Source of the DNA: RGIG2206 sp045540915
Lineage (GTDB): Bacteria; Bacillota; Clostridia; Oscillospirales; Acutalibacteraceae
Reading direction: 5' to 3'
DNA length: 8,434 bases
NCBI GenBank assembly: GCA_045540915.1
Contig: JAZQID010000070.1
Coordinates: 1-8,434, forward strand
Part shown: one piece after another, positions 1 to 7,025 of the stretch
How positions within the stretch are numbered: position 1 is the stretch's first letter
Layout of the letters: every line of letters begins with the position of its first letter
Program-made: the position numbers and the translations under genes
Notes under the pieces: generated by a model
Told to the model about the DNA's origin: nothing
What the model saw: the letters and a program-made list of their open reading frames with translations, nothing else
Databases searched by the model: none

Positions 1-164
1 GCCGTGACTGCTGGGCAAGACTGTATTGCTCAGGCGGATGCGCCGCCAACGCATACCACTCTACCGGCAGCGTGACCGGCGTATACAAGCAGGGCTGTGA
101 CCTCTTCCGTAAGAGAATGGAATGTGCGATCATGGTAGCGGTCGCGCGTGCAATGGCTGAATAA
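1..164 (+). CDS. scfB: SCIFF peptide maturase, C-terminal end (partial)
   Basis: Only the last 53 codons are present; the first complete codon is at position 3 and the TAA is at 162-164. The encoded tail has Cys at fragment residues 3, 9, 13, 32 and 41, including a CX5CX3C block (C-W-A-R-L-Y-C-S-G-G-C) followed by AANAYH and a GCDLFRKRMECAIM stretch. This matches the SPASM-domain tail of the radical SAM enzymes (CteB/ScfB family) that make thioether crosslinks in the Cys-rich SCIFF peptide. The SPASM cysteines of this family bind auxiliary iron-sulfur clusters. The precursor gene scfA would be expected upstream, outside the window. The identification rests on recognising the family's C-terminal pattern. 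Another SPASM-type radical SAM maturase is possible, but the AANAYH and RKRxECAIM combination is characteristic. The stop lies one base before the next start, so the two genes are probably translationally coupled. Confidence 0.85.
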   Translation, partial: RDCWARLYCSGGCAANAYHSTGSVTGVYKQGCDLFRKRMECAIMVAVARAMAE

Positions 165-165
165 T

Positions 166-1503
166 ATGGATACTCCGATTTGTGATTTTGTGCGGGAATA
201 TAACCGTCGCAATACGCTGCGTCTGCATATGCCGGGACACAAGGGCGTGTCCTATTTGGGTATGGAGCATCTGGATATTACGGAAATTCAGGGCGCAGAC
301 AGCCTGTACGAAGCCGACGGTATTATTGCGCAAAGCGAGGAAAACGCAAGCGCCCTTTTCGGATGCAGAACGCTCTATTCAACAGAGGGTGCGTCTCAGT
401 GTATACGTGCTATGCTGTATCTGGTGTTGCAGTACGCCAAACGTACGGGCCGAAAGCCCTTGATTGCCGCAGGTCGAAACGCGCATAAAGCGTTTTTGAC
501 GGCGGTGGCGATGCTTGATCTGGACGTACAGTGGCTGTATCCTCAAGGCAATGCGGGCTACCTTTCCTGTGATATGTCGGCAGAGGAACTGGATATTTAT
601 CTGCAGAATGCGGAAGAAAAGCCTGCGGCAGTTTACCTGACCAGTCCGGATTATCTGGGAAATTTAACCGATATTTCTGCCGTAGCAGAGGTCTGCCATA
701 GGTACGGTGTGTTGCTTGCCGTTGACAATGCCCACGGCGCATATTTGAAATTCTTGCCCGACTCCCTGCATCCCGTTGACCTCGGTGCCGATCTGTGCTG
801 TGACTCTGCTCACAAGACCTTGCCTGCATTGACAGGTGCCGCCTATTTGCATCTTTCCGCCGAATTTGACCGCGCCGTCGGTGCGCATTCCAAAAACGCT
901 ATGATGATGTTCGGGTCCACCAGTCCGTCCTATTTGATCCTTGAATCCTTGGACGCCGTTAATCTGTATCTGGAAAGTTATCCGCCCACGCTGCACGCAT
1001 TCGTGTCCCGAGTTCGATCGCTCAAGGACAGACTGCGCCGACAGGGTTATTGCCTGTATGGCAACGAGCCGTTGAAGGTGACCGTGGATGCAAAGGCCTA
1101 CGGGTATATCGGAATTGAGATGGCGGAATATATGCGTCAGCACGGTATTGAGCCTGAATTTGCGGATAGGGACCACGTTGTAATGATGCTGACCCCCGAT
1201 CTTCCTGAGGATGCCGTGGACCGATTGGGTCAGGTGCTCTGTCAGCTTCCGAAAAGGGAAGCGATAGGGGATGTGGCACCTAAGTTGGTGAGGGGAGAGC
1301 GGGTTATGTCTGTACGGGACGCTATGCTCTCCGAGTCTCAAACGCTCCCAACCGAGCAGTGCCTCGGTCGTGTTCTGGCCGTCTCAACCGTGGGATGCCC
1401 GCCGGCAGTTCCCATACTGGTCTGCGGCGAGAGAATTACGGAACACGCGATATCCTGCTTTTCGTATTATGGCATAAAGAGCTGCTGCGTTGTAAAGGAA
1501 TGA
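166..1503 (+). CDS. Orn/Lys/Arg decarboxylase family PLP-dependent enzyme
   Basis: This 445-residue fold-type I PLP enzyme belongs to the short Orn/Lys/Arg decarboxylase group (YaaO/SpeA-like), which makes polyamine precursors by removing the carboxyl group of a basic amino acid. Visible landmarks are the N-terminal LRLHMPGHKG (residues 18-27), STEGAS (72-77), GRNAHKAF (103-110), the PLP-contacting VDNAHGA with Asp187 and His190, and the Schiff-base lysine Lys217 in DSAHKTLPALTG. The smaller C-terminal domain ends at SCCVVKE. Length is close to the roughly 480 residues of Bacillus YaaO. The ATG at 166 is preferred over a GTG at 148 because MDTPICDFV is the usual family start and it follows the scfB stop by one base. 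There is no good ribosome binding site of its own, which suggests coupling to scfB. Substrate (arginine, lysine or ornithine) cannot be read from the sequence. Confidence 0.92.
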   Translation: MDTPICDFVREYNRRNTLRLHMPGHKGVSYLGMEHLDITEIQGADSLYEADGIIAQSEENASALFGCRTLYSTEGASQCIRAMLYLVLQYAKRTGRKPLIAAGRNAHKAFLTAVAMLDLDVQWLYPQGNAGYLSCDMSAEELDIYLQNAEEKPAAVYLTSPDYLGNLTDISAVAEVCHRYGVLLAVDNAHGAYLKFLPDSLHPVDLGADLCCDSAHKTLPALTGAAYLHLSAEFDRAVGAHSKNAMMMFGSTSPSYLILESLDAVNLYLESYPPTLHAFVSRVRSLKDRLRRQGYCLYGNEPLKVTVDAKAYGYIGIEMAEYMRQHGIEPEFADRDHVVMMLTPDLPEDAVDRLGQVLCQLPKREAIGDVAPKLVRGERVMSVRDAMLSESQTLPTEQCLGRVLAVSTVGCPPAVPILVCGERITEHAISCFSYYGIKSCCVVKE

Positions 1504-1534
1504 CGGGCTGTTTTGTGCATAAGAGGTGAAGATA

Positions 1535-2176
1535 ATGTTTGAAACGGTGATATTCGACTTTGACGGTACCCTCGTCGACACGTCGAGGGGCATCTTCAAC
1601 GGGGTCAACTATGCCCTGCGCGCTATGGGCGTAGCGGAGGACAGCGACCCCGACCACCTTCGCAGGATGGTGGGACCGCCTCTGCGCGATGGCTTTGCCG
1701 CCAACTACGGTGTGGACGGTGAGGTAGCTACTGCCAAGTACCGCGAGTACTATTCGGTGAAGGGGCTCTTTGAATGTGAAGCCTTTGATGGCATCGACGA
1801 CCTGCTTTGCGCCCTCAAGGACATCGGAAAACGGGTTGCCGTCGCCACCATAAAGCCGCAGGAATACACTGTCAGGATAGTGGAAGCGCTCGGTTGGTCG
1901 GAGAAGATAGACGTCATCGTCGGCGCGCCGATGGATGGCTCCTGCGACGACAAGGGCGCGCTGATAGGCCGCGTTATCGAGCGGCTGGGCGGAGTGGATG
2001 CGAGCCGCACCGTTATGGTGGGCGACCGCGTCAGCGACATTGAGGGCGGCCGTCAAAACGGGCTAAAGACGGTGTTTTGCGGTTTCGGCTTTGCCTCCGA
2101 CAAGGTGGCCGAGAGCGCCCTTGCCGACTATACGGTAGACACGGTCGAGCAGCTCGCTGAGGTGCTGGTTAAATAG
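1535..2176 (+). CDS. HAD-family hydrolase, phosphoglycolate phosphatase-like
   Basis: This 213-residue haloacid dehalogenase superfamily phosphatase has motif I DFDGTLVD with nucleophile Asp8 and acid/base Asp10, a motif II threonine at Thr105 (VAVATIKP), a motif III lysine near Lys140, and motif IV GDRVSDIEGG with Asp164 and Asp168. A helical cap lies between residues about 16 and 85, as in subfamily IA enzymes such as Gph and PpaX. The ATG at 1535 is chosen because AGAGGTG at 1523-1528 sits 6 bases upstream; a GTG at 1526 lies inside that site. The gene starts 31 bases after the decarboxylase with no terminator between them and is followed by one, so it is probably the last gene of that operon. 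Physiological substrate is unknown: phosphoglycolate, pyrophosphate and other small phosphoesters are all used by close relatives. Confidence 0.9.
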   Translation: MFETVIFDFDGTLVDTSRGIFNGVNYALRAMGVAEDSDPDHLRRMVGPPLRDGFAANYGVDGEVATAKYREYYSVKGLFECEAFDGIDDLLCALKDIGKRVAVATIKPQEYTVRIVEALGWSEKIDVIVGAPMDGSCDDKGALIGRVIERLGGVDASRTVMVGDRVSDIEGGRQNGLKTVFCGFGFASDKVAESALADYTVDTVEQLAEVLVK

Positions 2177-2213
2177 AAAAAAGGGGTGTAAACTGATCGG
2201 TTTGCACCTTTTT
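2177..2213 (+). terminator. Intrinsic terminator after the HAD gene
   Basis: The hairpin has arms GGTGTAAAC (2185-2193) and GTTTGCACC (2200-2208), with one G-U pair and a six-base loop. It is flanked by an A-run on the left and five T on the right. It begins immediately after the stop codon and closes the scfB-decarboxylase-HAD unit. Confidence 0.8.
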
Positions 2214-2242
2214 CACTTTTTAACAAAAATTTTTCCGTTTTT

Positions 2243-2270
2243 TGTGACTTGCAGACCAAAAACCCGTCTT
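2243..2270 (+). promoter_or_regulatory. Probable ECF-type (autoregulated) promoter of the sigma factor operon
   Basis: GTGACTT at 2244-2250 and CGTCTT at 2265-2270 are 14 bases apart, followed by TAGTAGTGAAAGG. CGTC-containing -10 elements with an AAC/GAC-type -35 are typical of ECF sigma factors that transcribe their own operon. A TATAAT at 2288-2293 is an alternative -10, but it has no recognisable -35 and would start transcription almost at the ribosome binding site (AAAGGAG, 2299-2305). Confidence 0.45.
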
Positions 2271-2311
2271 TAGTAGTGAAAGGCCCTTATAATTAACGAA
2301 AGGAGCAGGTT

Positions 2312-2872
2312 ATGGAGGACTATCAAATCGTACAGATGTACTTTGAAAGGAATGACGAAGCGATATCTCAGACCGCGAGGAAGTACGGCAAGTATTGCCA
2401 CACCATTGCCTATAACATTCTGCGCAACTTCGAGGACAGCGAGGAATGTGTCAACGAGACGTATTGGAAAGCGTGGCACACTATTCCGCCCCAGCGGCCG
2501 CAGAGGCTTGCGGCATTCCTCGGGAAAATCACCCGCAATCTGTCGATAGATGTTTACCGCCGTTATACAACCGAAAAACGCGGCAGCGGTGAGATGGAGA
2601 CGGCTCTTGATGAGCTGGGTGATTGCGTGGCTTCCCTTGGAAGCGAGAGTGACCGTTTCGACGAGAAAATTTTGGTTGACATATTGAACGACTTCCTCGC
2701 CTCACTTTCCACAGAACATCGAAAAATATTTATGCGCCGGTATTGGTATGTCAGTACCGTCAAGGAGATTGCAGACGAATACGGTATCACCGAAAGCAAG
2801 GTAAAGATGTCCCTGCTCCGCTCCCGAACCCGACTGAAAGCAGTTTTAGAAAAGGAGGGAATAGTTCTGTGA
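2312..2872 (+). CDS. RNA polymerase sigma factor, ECF/sigma-70 family
   Basis: This 186-residue group IV sigma factor redirects RNA polymerase to a specific regulon. The region 2 domain spans roughly residues 20-88, with YCHTIAYNILRNFEDSEECVNETYWKAW and then AFLGKITRNLSIDVYRR, the helix that contacts the -10 element. A Ser/Glu/Asp-rich linker covers about 90-118. The region 4 helix-turn-helix spans about 125-180 (LSTEHRKIFMRRYW, then VKEIADEYGITESKVKMSLLRSR). Region 3 is absent, as expected for ECF factors. AAAGGAG lies 6 bases before the ATG. The stop overlaps the start of the next gene by 4 bases, the usual arrangement of an ECF factor with its membrane-bound regulator. The signal and the regulon cannot be seen here. 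Confidence 0.93.
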   Translation: MEDYQIVQMYFERNDEAISQTARKYGKYCHTIAYNILRNFEDSEECVNETYWKAWHTIPPQRPQRLAAFLGKITRNLSIDVYRRYTTEKRGSGEMETALDELGDCVASLGSESDRFDEKILVDILNDFLASLSTEHRKIFMRRYWYVSTVKEIADEYGITESKVKMSLLRSRTRLKAVLEKEGIVL

Positions 2873-3717
2873 ATAGTGAGCGTATTATGGAAGCACTCGG
2901 CAAAGTGAACGAGGACTATATTATGGAATCCGCCCCGGGCAAAAAGCGGGTGAGCAGAGCTAAGATCCGCTGGATCGCCGCGGCAGTCGCGGTTGCTGTT
3001 ATTCTTGCGTTTTCACAAATCGCTCCCATAGCTGCGGCTTTGGATACGGTAAAGGAGACCATCACGAATTTTATCGAAACAATGTTCCCGCCCAAAGATA
3101 TCACTGTGACGCTTGAAGGACAAGACGAAACCGTTTCGCACGTGGCCGGTATGAAAGAGCCGCAGGTAGACGGAGACGGGACCGTTACCGAGCCCGGATT
3201 TGTCATCTACTACGATGTTGAGAATTATACTATGACGGAGGAAAACGGTGCTACCTACATTCGCCCTATCGATGTGCCTTTGACACGCGAAGATGTAGTG
3301 GCAGGCAACGAAAGTTTGCTTGAAGGTTTGAGCGAGCAGGAAAGGGAAGCAAAAATCGATGAGCTTCTGAGGCAACGCCAAGAGCTCTATGACAGCCTGC
3401 CTGTCAGAGAGATCGAGATCGTCCGTCTACCGAAGGTTGAGCCTGCAGATGCGGCACGATCGGCGCGAGATAAAGCATTGGGTGTGTGGAAGAATGTAAC
3501 GGAGTTAAGCGAAACAGACCTTCCTGAAGGCTATTTTTACCATACCACTGCCGGATACGAATGGGACGCACCCGTTGAAGATCTGTGGTTTACAAGCGAC
3601 GGGCAGGGCGGGGCCTTCAAGATCACCGCGCGCTATTTTATCGAAGCCTCGGAAGGACATGGCATCCGCTTTGCAGCTATGGTGGACACCTTTGAGGTCA
3701 TCGCAAAAAATAAATAG
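2869..3717 (+). CDS. Single-pass membrane protein, probable anti-sigma partner
   Basis: This 282-residue protein starts at a GTG whose GTGA overlaps the sigma factor stop. AGGAGG at 2853-2858, 10 bases upstream, supports that start over any longer reading. Topology: a short cytoplasmic N-terminus (MNSERIMEALGKVNEDYIME, then a basic GKKRVSRAK), one membrane helix at about residues 34-58, and a long acidic outside part. The N-terminus resembles the short sigma-binding segments of Firmicutes membrane anti-sigma proteins. The outside part has a charged helical stretch at about 150-170 (SEQEREAKIDELLRQRQELYDSLP) and a beta-rich end (DLWFTSDGQGGAFKITARYF). No zinc-binding anti-sigma HxxxCxxC motif is visible, so the anti-sigma role is inferred from operon position and topology. 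The sensed signal is unknown. Confidence 0.8.
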   Translation: MNSERIMEALGKVNEDYIMESAPGKKRVSRAKIRWIAAAVAVAVILAFSQIAPIAAALDTVKETITNFIETMFPPKDITVTLEGQDETVSHVAGMKEPQVDGDGTVTEPGFVIYYDVENYTMTEENGATYIRPIDVPLTREDVVAGNESLLEGLSEQEREAKIDELLRQRQELYDSLPVREIEIVRLPKVEPADAARSARDKALGVWKNVTELSETDLPEGYFYHTTAGYEWDAPVEDLWFTSDGQGGAFKITARYFIEASEGHGIRFAAMVDTFEVIAKNK

Positions 3718-3753
3718 AAAAAAAGCGAGGCTGAATTTCAGCCTCGCTTTTTT
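3718..3753 (+). terminator. Strong intrinsic terminator after the sigma/anti-sigma pair
   Basis: Perfectly paired arms AGCGAGGCTGAA (3724-3735) and TTCAGCCTCGCT (3737-3748) are flanked by a run of A before and six T after. The A-run on the left could also let it work for transcripts arriving from the minus-strand gene downstream. Confidence 0.92.
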
Positions 3754-3760
3754 AAGCTAA

Positions 3761-3810
3761 TGAATAATGAATAATTTCGGTGTCGGCTCTGCCGACCTAT
3801 TATAATTCGT
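3761..3810. repeat. Probable dispersed hairpin repeat (TGAATAA plus GTCGGC palindrome)
   Basis: Two tandem copies of TGAATAA (3761-3774) are followed by a perfect hairpin, GTCGGC (3782-3787), loop TCT, GCCGAC (3791-3796), and then TATTATAATTC. AT-rich tandem units joined to a GTCGGC-type hairpin are a familiar form of short intergenic repeat in gut Clostridia. Only one copy is in this window, so its repeat status is inferred. Nothing else is recognisable in the remaining intergenic bases up to 3876. Confidence 0.4.
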
Positions 3811-3876
3811 GCCGAAGGCATTCTTTCCGTTTTGCAGTCGGTGGAACAACTTGCTCTGCTTCTGCTCTTTACAACA

Positions 3877-4920
3877 TCACCTGAACATAAAAGAAAACAA
3901 CCTGTCTAATTCTTCGTCATAACAGTCGTCTATCTCATAAGCCATGATCTTAGAGGAATCCACATGGCCCTGCATTTCGGGAATGTCGTCGTAATCGAAC
4001 CAATAGTATTCTCCTTGCTTTCGTAGTAGTTTACCCTCATCTTGTCTGAAAGGCCCCTCAGTCTGAATGGAGTAAACGATCATCCATTCATCCCCATCCC
4101 CACGAGAACAATCGCAATTCACATCGGGGCTGATCTTATAGTTTGAGTCCATAAGCATTTGCGATAATTCTTCGTTGAGCTTTGAATCGTAATAATTCCA
4201 ATTGCTTGTTATTACTTCTACGACCAATTGATCGTATGCAGTTTCATGTAAAATTTTCTTATATTCTTCTAATTTGCTCTCTAAGCAATAATAATTGGAA
4301 ACTATGATATCATGATCGGTCTGCAGATAAACGATATCATTGTTTGTACATTGTCTTACTGAATAAACAGAATCACCAAAGAACAATTTTATAAAAACCG
4401 GCATACCCTGAACCTGCGCTTCACCGATCAAACGATCCGATAGCGCGCACTTTGCATCCTCTAACACCAACGGCACATAGCGTTCGCCAAACAATGTCAT
4501 ATAAGAATAGTCGGTTGCAATTACGCAGTCCGGTGACCCCTTAATTACATCATAAAACAATAATAAAGCTGCTGTGGATAGAGCTATTACAAAAGAAAGC
4601 ACAACGGAAAGAACAATTGTAATAACGCGTAAACGCCGTTTCTTTTCGCTTGTTTTGATATAGGCAAAGGCTATGTCTTTTTCTGCACTCTGCGTCGTTG
4701 CGGGAGCTTCGATTCGTTTTCCGCATAAAAGCTCGTTGATAGATACGGAAAACTCACAACTTAACGCTTGAAGAGACACGACGTCCGGATATCCTCTGCC
4801 CGTTTCCCATCGAGAAACTGCCTTGTTGGAAACATTGAGCTTCTCGGAGAGTTGAGTTTGTGTCATACCTTTTTCTTTTCTGAGCAAAGTGATAAATGTG
4901 CCTGTTGTTTTAGGATCCAT
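3877..4920 (-). CDS. Membrane-anchored XRE-family helix-turn-helix regulator
   Basis: This 347-residue protein has an N-terminal XRE/Cro-type DNA-binding domain, about residues 7-62, with the motif MTQTQLSEKLNVSNKAVSRW followed by the usual YPDVVSLQALSCEFSVSINELL. A linker and a basic KKRR lead into one membrane helix, about 99-123. The roughly 220-residue C-terminal part should lie outside the cell and shows no recognised domain. This architecture suggests a one-component sensor that binds DNA while tethered to the membrane. AGGAAGGTGA (minus strand, 4927-4936) precedes the ATG with good spacing. The gene is visibly richer in A and T than the neighbouring HAD, ttcA and ribosomal genes, which hints at horizontal gain. 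No obvious target gene is adjacent, and a palindrome in its upstream region may be its own operator. Confidence 0.85.
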   Translation of the reverse strand: MDPKTTGTFITLLRKEKGMTQTQLSEKLNVSNKAVSRWETGRGYPDVVSLQALSCEFSVSINELLCGKRIEAPATTQSAEKDIAFAYIKTSEKKRRLRVITIVLSVVLSFVIALSTAALLLFYDVIKGSPDCVIATDYSYMTLFGERYVPLVLEDAKCALSDRLIGEAQVQGMPVFIKLFFGDSVYSVRQCTNNDIVYLQTDHDIIVSNYYCLESKLEEYKKILHETAYDQLVVEVITSNWNYYDSKLNEELSQMLMDSNYKISPDVNCDCSRGDGDEWMIVYSIQTEGPFRQDEGKLLRKQGEYYWFDYDDIPEMQGHVDSSKIMAYEIDDCYDEELDRLFSFMFR

Positions 4921-4958
4921 ATAGGGTCACCTTCCTAATTGATAATTGCTTTATAGTA

Positions 4959-4971
4959 ATTGTACAACAAT
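4959..4971. promoter_or_regulatory. Candidate operator upstream of the XRE regulator
   Basis: The arms ATTGT and ACAAT are separated by three bases, and the site also contains the 8-base palindrome TTGTACAA (4960-4967). It lies 39-51 bases upstream of the regulator's start, next to a possible minus-strand -10 (TATAAA, 4950-4955). Small TTGT/ACAA dyads are common XRE-family operators, so autoregulation is plausible but unproven. Confidence 0.3.
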
Positions 4972-5032
4972 ACCCCTTAATAGTAAATCTATTCTTCATA
5001 GAATATGGTGTTTGCTCATGAAATGATAAGGA

Positions 5033-5063
5033 AAAGGACATCGCGTTTTGCGCGATGTCCTTT
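5033..5063 (-). terminator. Intrinsic terminator of the ttcA-like gene
   Basis: Thirteen-base arms AAAGGACATCGCG (5033-5045) and CGCGATGTCCTTT (5051-5063) surround a five-base loop. It lies just downstream of the minus-strand ttcA-like gene and reads into a short U run in that direction. Confidence 0.85.
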
Positions 5064-5079
5064 ACATATATGAGTTCAA

Positions 5080-5814
5080 TCATTCTTCATTCTCAACGCC
5101 CCAGCCGTCGATGGCGGCGCGTTGCATGGCACCGATGGTCTTCTGATAAAGTGAATCGTAGCCGCTTTCCTTTTGCAGTCGGTCAAGCAGCTCCTTGACC
5201 CTCTGCCGCTCGGTCACGCTGTCGGCAGGGCAGGCCGATTTTATCACCGGCAGGCCGACCTTTTTGGCGGCGCGCACGACCTCCTTCTCGTATGCGAACA
5301 CCATAGGCCGAATCATCGTCAGGTCCTTGTTCGAAAGGTAACTTACGGGCGAAAAGCAACCGATGCGTCCCCCTTGCAACAGGTTCAGGTAAAAGGTCAC
5401 CACCGCGTCGTCAAGATGGTGCCCGAGGGCGATCTTGTTGCAGCCTGCCTCCTTGGCGGCGTCGTGCAGCAGTCCGCGCCGCATCTTCGCGCACAGACTG
5501 CAGGGGTTTTTCTCCTTGCGTTGCACGAAGATGACGTCGGCCAACTGCGTGCGCTTGATGACGTACTCGATGCCGAGCCCCTCGCACAACCGTTCGATCT
5601 GAGAGTAGTCGCAGGGGGTGTTGTTAAACTGCGGGTCGACGGTGACGGCGACAAGCTCGTACTTCTTGGGGTAGAAGCGGCGCATTTCGCTGAGCGCATA
5701 GAGCAGGGCAAGGGAGTCCTTTCCGCCCGAGACGCCGACAGCGATGCGGTCGCCCTCTTCAATCATGTTATACTTCTGCACGGCCGCTCGAATACGGCTC
5801 ATAAGCATCTGCAT
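5080..5814 (-). CDS. ttcA: TtcA-family tRNA 2-thiocytidine biosynthesis protein
   Basis: This 244-residue ATP-dependent tRNA thiolase of the PP-loop family is expected to convert cytidine 32 of certain tRNAs to 2-thiocytidine. Visible are the PP-loop SGGKDS (residues 29-34), the second ATP-site block GHHLDDAVVT (131-140), and three cysteines at positions expected for the iron-sulfur cluster: Cys105 and Cys108 (CSLC) and Cys195 (SACPAD). The protein is shorter than E. coli TtcA (about 311 residues), as is usual for Firmicutes members. A perfect AGGAGGTGA lies just upstream of the ATG (minus strand). It has its own promoter and terminator, so it is probably a single-gene unit, divergent from rplM. 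TtcA-like paralogues acting on other positions exist, so the exact modified nucleotide is inferred. Confidence 0.85.
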   Translation of the reverse strand: MQMLMSRIRAAVQKYNMIEEGDRIAVGVSGGKDSLALLYALSEMRRFYPKKYELVAVTVDPQFNNTPCDYSQIERLCEGLGIEYVIKRTQLADVIFVQRKEKNPCSLCAKMRRGLLHDAAKEAGCNKIALGHHLDDAVVTFYLNLLQGGRIGCFSPVSYLSNKDLTMIRPMVFAYEKEVVRAAKKVGLPVIKSACPADSVTERQRVKELLDRLQKESGYDSLYQKTIGAMQRAAIDGWGVENEE

Positions 5815-5844
5815 CGCCCATCACCTCCTTGATTTGATGGGTAC

Positions 5845-5873
5845 ATTATATCGTATCTTCCGCCGTTAGACAA
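5845..5873 (-). promoter_or_regulatory. Housekeeping promoter of the ttcA-like gene
   Basis: On the minus strand, TTGTCT (5868-5873) and a perfect TATAAT (5845-5850) are separated by exactly 17 bases, a good sigma-A promoter. Predicted transcription starts about 25 bases before the ATG. Confidence 0.75.
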
Positions 5874-5961
5874 GATATCAATAACAAAAATGTAAAAATA
5901 GCACATTAGCAAATCGGAGAAAACAGGAGAAAAACGGCGTAAAAACGAGATTGAGTTTTGC

Positions 5962-6015
5962 AAATTAAAAAATTGAAAAATAAGTGTTGACAAGGGTTGA
6001 CGAATGTGATATCAT
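5962..6015 (+). promoter_or_regulatory. Strong sigma-A promoter of rplM-rpsI with A-rich upstream element
   Basis: A perfect -35 TTGACA (5987-5992) and -10 TATCAT (6010-6015) are 17 bases apart. The bases just upstream (5962-5983) are almost all A and T in short runs, like an UP element that binds the polymerase alpha subunit, which suits a ribosomal protein operon. The transcribed leader is only about 35 bases, too short for a long L13-type leader structure. Confidence 0.85.
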
Positions 6016-6056
6016 AACACCCGTTGAAAAGAATACAAATTATTGGAGGTAAAATT

Positions 6057-6485
6057 ATGTCAACTTATATGCCAAAAGCCGGCGAAGTCAGCCGCAACTG
6101 GTATGTCATTGACGCCGCAGGCAAGCCGCTCGGCCGTGTCGCTACCGAAGTTGCCAACCTTCTTCGCGGAAAGCATAAGCCGATCTTTGCTCCTCACGTA
6201 GATTGCGGTGACCACGTCATCGTTCTCAACGCTGCTGAGGTCGTCCTGACCGGCGCCAAGCTCGACAAGAAGTTCTACTATCGTCACACCGGATACATCG
6301 GCGGCCTCAAGGCCACCAAGTACCGCACCCTGATGGCAACCCGTCCTGAGCTGGCGGTTGAGCTTGCCGTTAAGGGAATGGTTCCGGATACCACTATCGG
6401 CCGCAAGGCCCTGACCCGTCTTTCCGTTTTCAAGGGCGCTGAGCACAATCACGCCGCACAGAAGCCGGAAGTCTGGGAGTTTTAA
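6057..6485 (+). CDS. rplM: 50S ribosomal protein L13
   Basis: This 142-residue L13 (uL13) is an early-assembling protein of the large ribosomal subunit that binds 23S rRNA. The characteristic N-terminal NWYVIDAAGKPLGRVATEVANLLRGKHKP is followed by VIVLNAAEVVLTGAKLDKKFYYRHTGYIGGLK, the RPELAVELAVKGMVP segment and the end GAEHNHAAQKPEVWEF. Length matches the family. The ATG at 6057 follows GGAGG (6045-6049) by 7 bases; a TTG at 6024 in the same frame would add 11 residues foreign to the family. It is the first gene of the conserved rplM-rpsI operon. Confidence 0.98.
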   Translation: MSTYMPKAGEVSRNWYVIDAAGKPLGRVATEVANLLRGKHKPIFAPHVDCGDHVIVLNAAEVVLTGAKLDKKFYYRHTGYIGGLKATKYRTLMATRPELAVELAVKGMVPDTTIGRKALTRLSVFKGAEHNHAAQKPEVWEF

Positions 6486-6504
6486 GAGAGGGAGGTAAGC
6501 GTAA

Positions 6505-6906
6505 ATGTTTGAATCTGCACCTTATTTCTACGGCACCGGCAGAAGAAAGAGCTCGGTAGCCCGTGTTCGTGTCTATGCCAACGGCACCGGCAAGATCACC
6601 ATCAACGACAGAGACATCGACGATTACTTCGGCCTTGACACCCTCAAGCTTATCGTTCGTCAGCCTCTGGCTCTGACCTCTACCGAGGGCAAGTTTGATA
6701 TCGTTTGCACCGTTGCAGGCGGCGGTGTTACCGGTCAGGCAGGCGCTATCCGCCACGGCCTGTCCCGCGCTCTGCTTCAGTATGATGCTGAGCTGCGTAC
6801 CGCTCTGAAGAAGGCGGGCTTCCTGACCCGCGACCCGAGAATGAAGGAGCGCAAGAAGTACGGCCTCAAGGGCGCCCGTCGCGCACCCCAGTTCTCCAAG
6901 AGATAG
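6505..6906 (+). CDS. rpsI: 30S ribosomal protein S9
   Basis: This 133-residue S9 (uS9) sits in the head of the small ribosomal subunit. FYGTGRRKSSVARVRV at the start, the central VAGGGVTGQAGAIRHGLSRALL and the basic tail DPRMKERKKYGLKGARRAPQFSKR are all diagnostic. The final Lys-Arg is the universal C-terminus that reaches the P-site tRNA anticodon. GGAGG at 6491-6495 lies 9 bases before the ATG. The gene follows rplM by 19 bases and ends before a strong terminator, so the two make a complete operon. Confidence 0.98.
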   Translation: MFESAPYFYGTGRRKSSVARVRVYANGTGKITINDRDIDDYFGLDTLKLIVRQPLALTSTEGKFDIVCTVAGGGVTGQAGAIRHGLSRALLQYDAELRTALKKAGFLTRDPRMKERKKYGLKGARRAPQFSKR

Positions 6907-6930
6907 TTTCCTATCTTACCGAGTTACAAC

Positions 6931-6963
6931 AAACCCCGAAATCATCTCGATTTCGGGGTTTTT
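6931..6963 (+). terminator. Intrinsic terminator of rplM-rpsI
   Basis: Thirteen-base perfect arms AAACCCCGAAATC (6931-6943) and GATTTCGGGGTTT (6949-6961) enclose a five-base loop. The right arm runs into TTTTT. It starts 24 bases after the rpsI stop. Confidence 0.95.
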
Positions 6964-7025
6964 GTTATTGGCGACAAACGGAAGTTTGGTTTTTGGCTTT
7001 TTGTGTAGGTCAGGCATTTATCTCT

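Noticed and set aside
664..1341. Long minus-strand open frame inside the decarboxylase gene
   Set aside because: It is the reverse complement of a well-supported PLP enzyme. The predicted protein shows no domain pattern.
5173..5832. Long plus-strand open frame opposite the ttcA-like gene
   Set aside because: It is the antisense shadow of a clear PP-loop protein. Its translation is low-complexity His/Leu/Val-rich and it has no ribosome binding site.
6022..6056. Possible L13-type autoregulatory leader before rplM
   Set aside because: The predicted leader is only about 35 bases and shows no stable hairpin, too short for a structured L13 leader.
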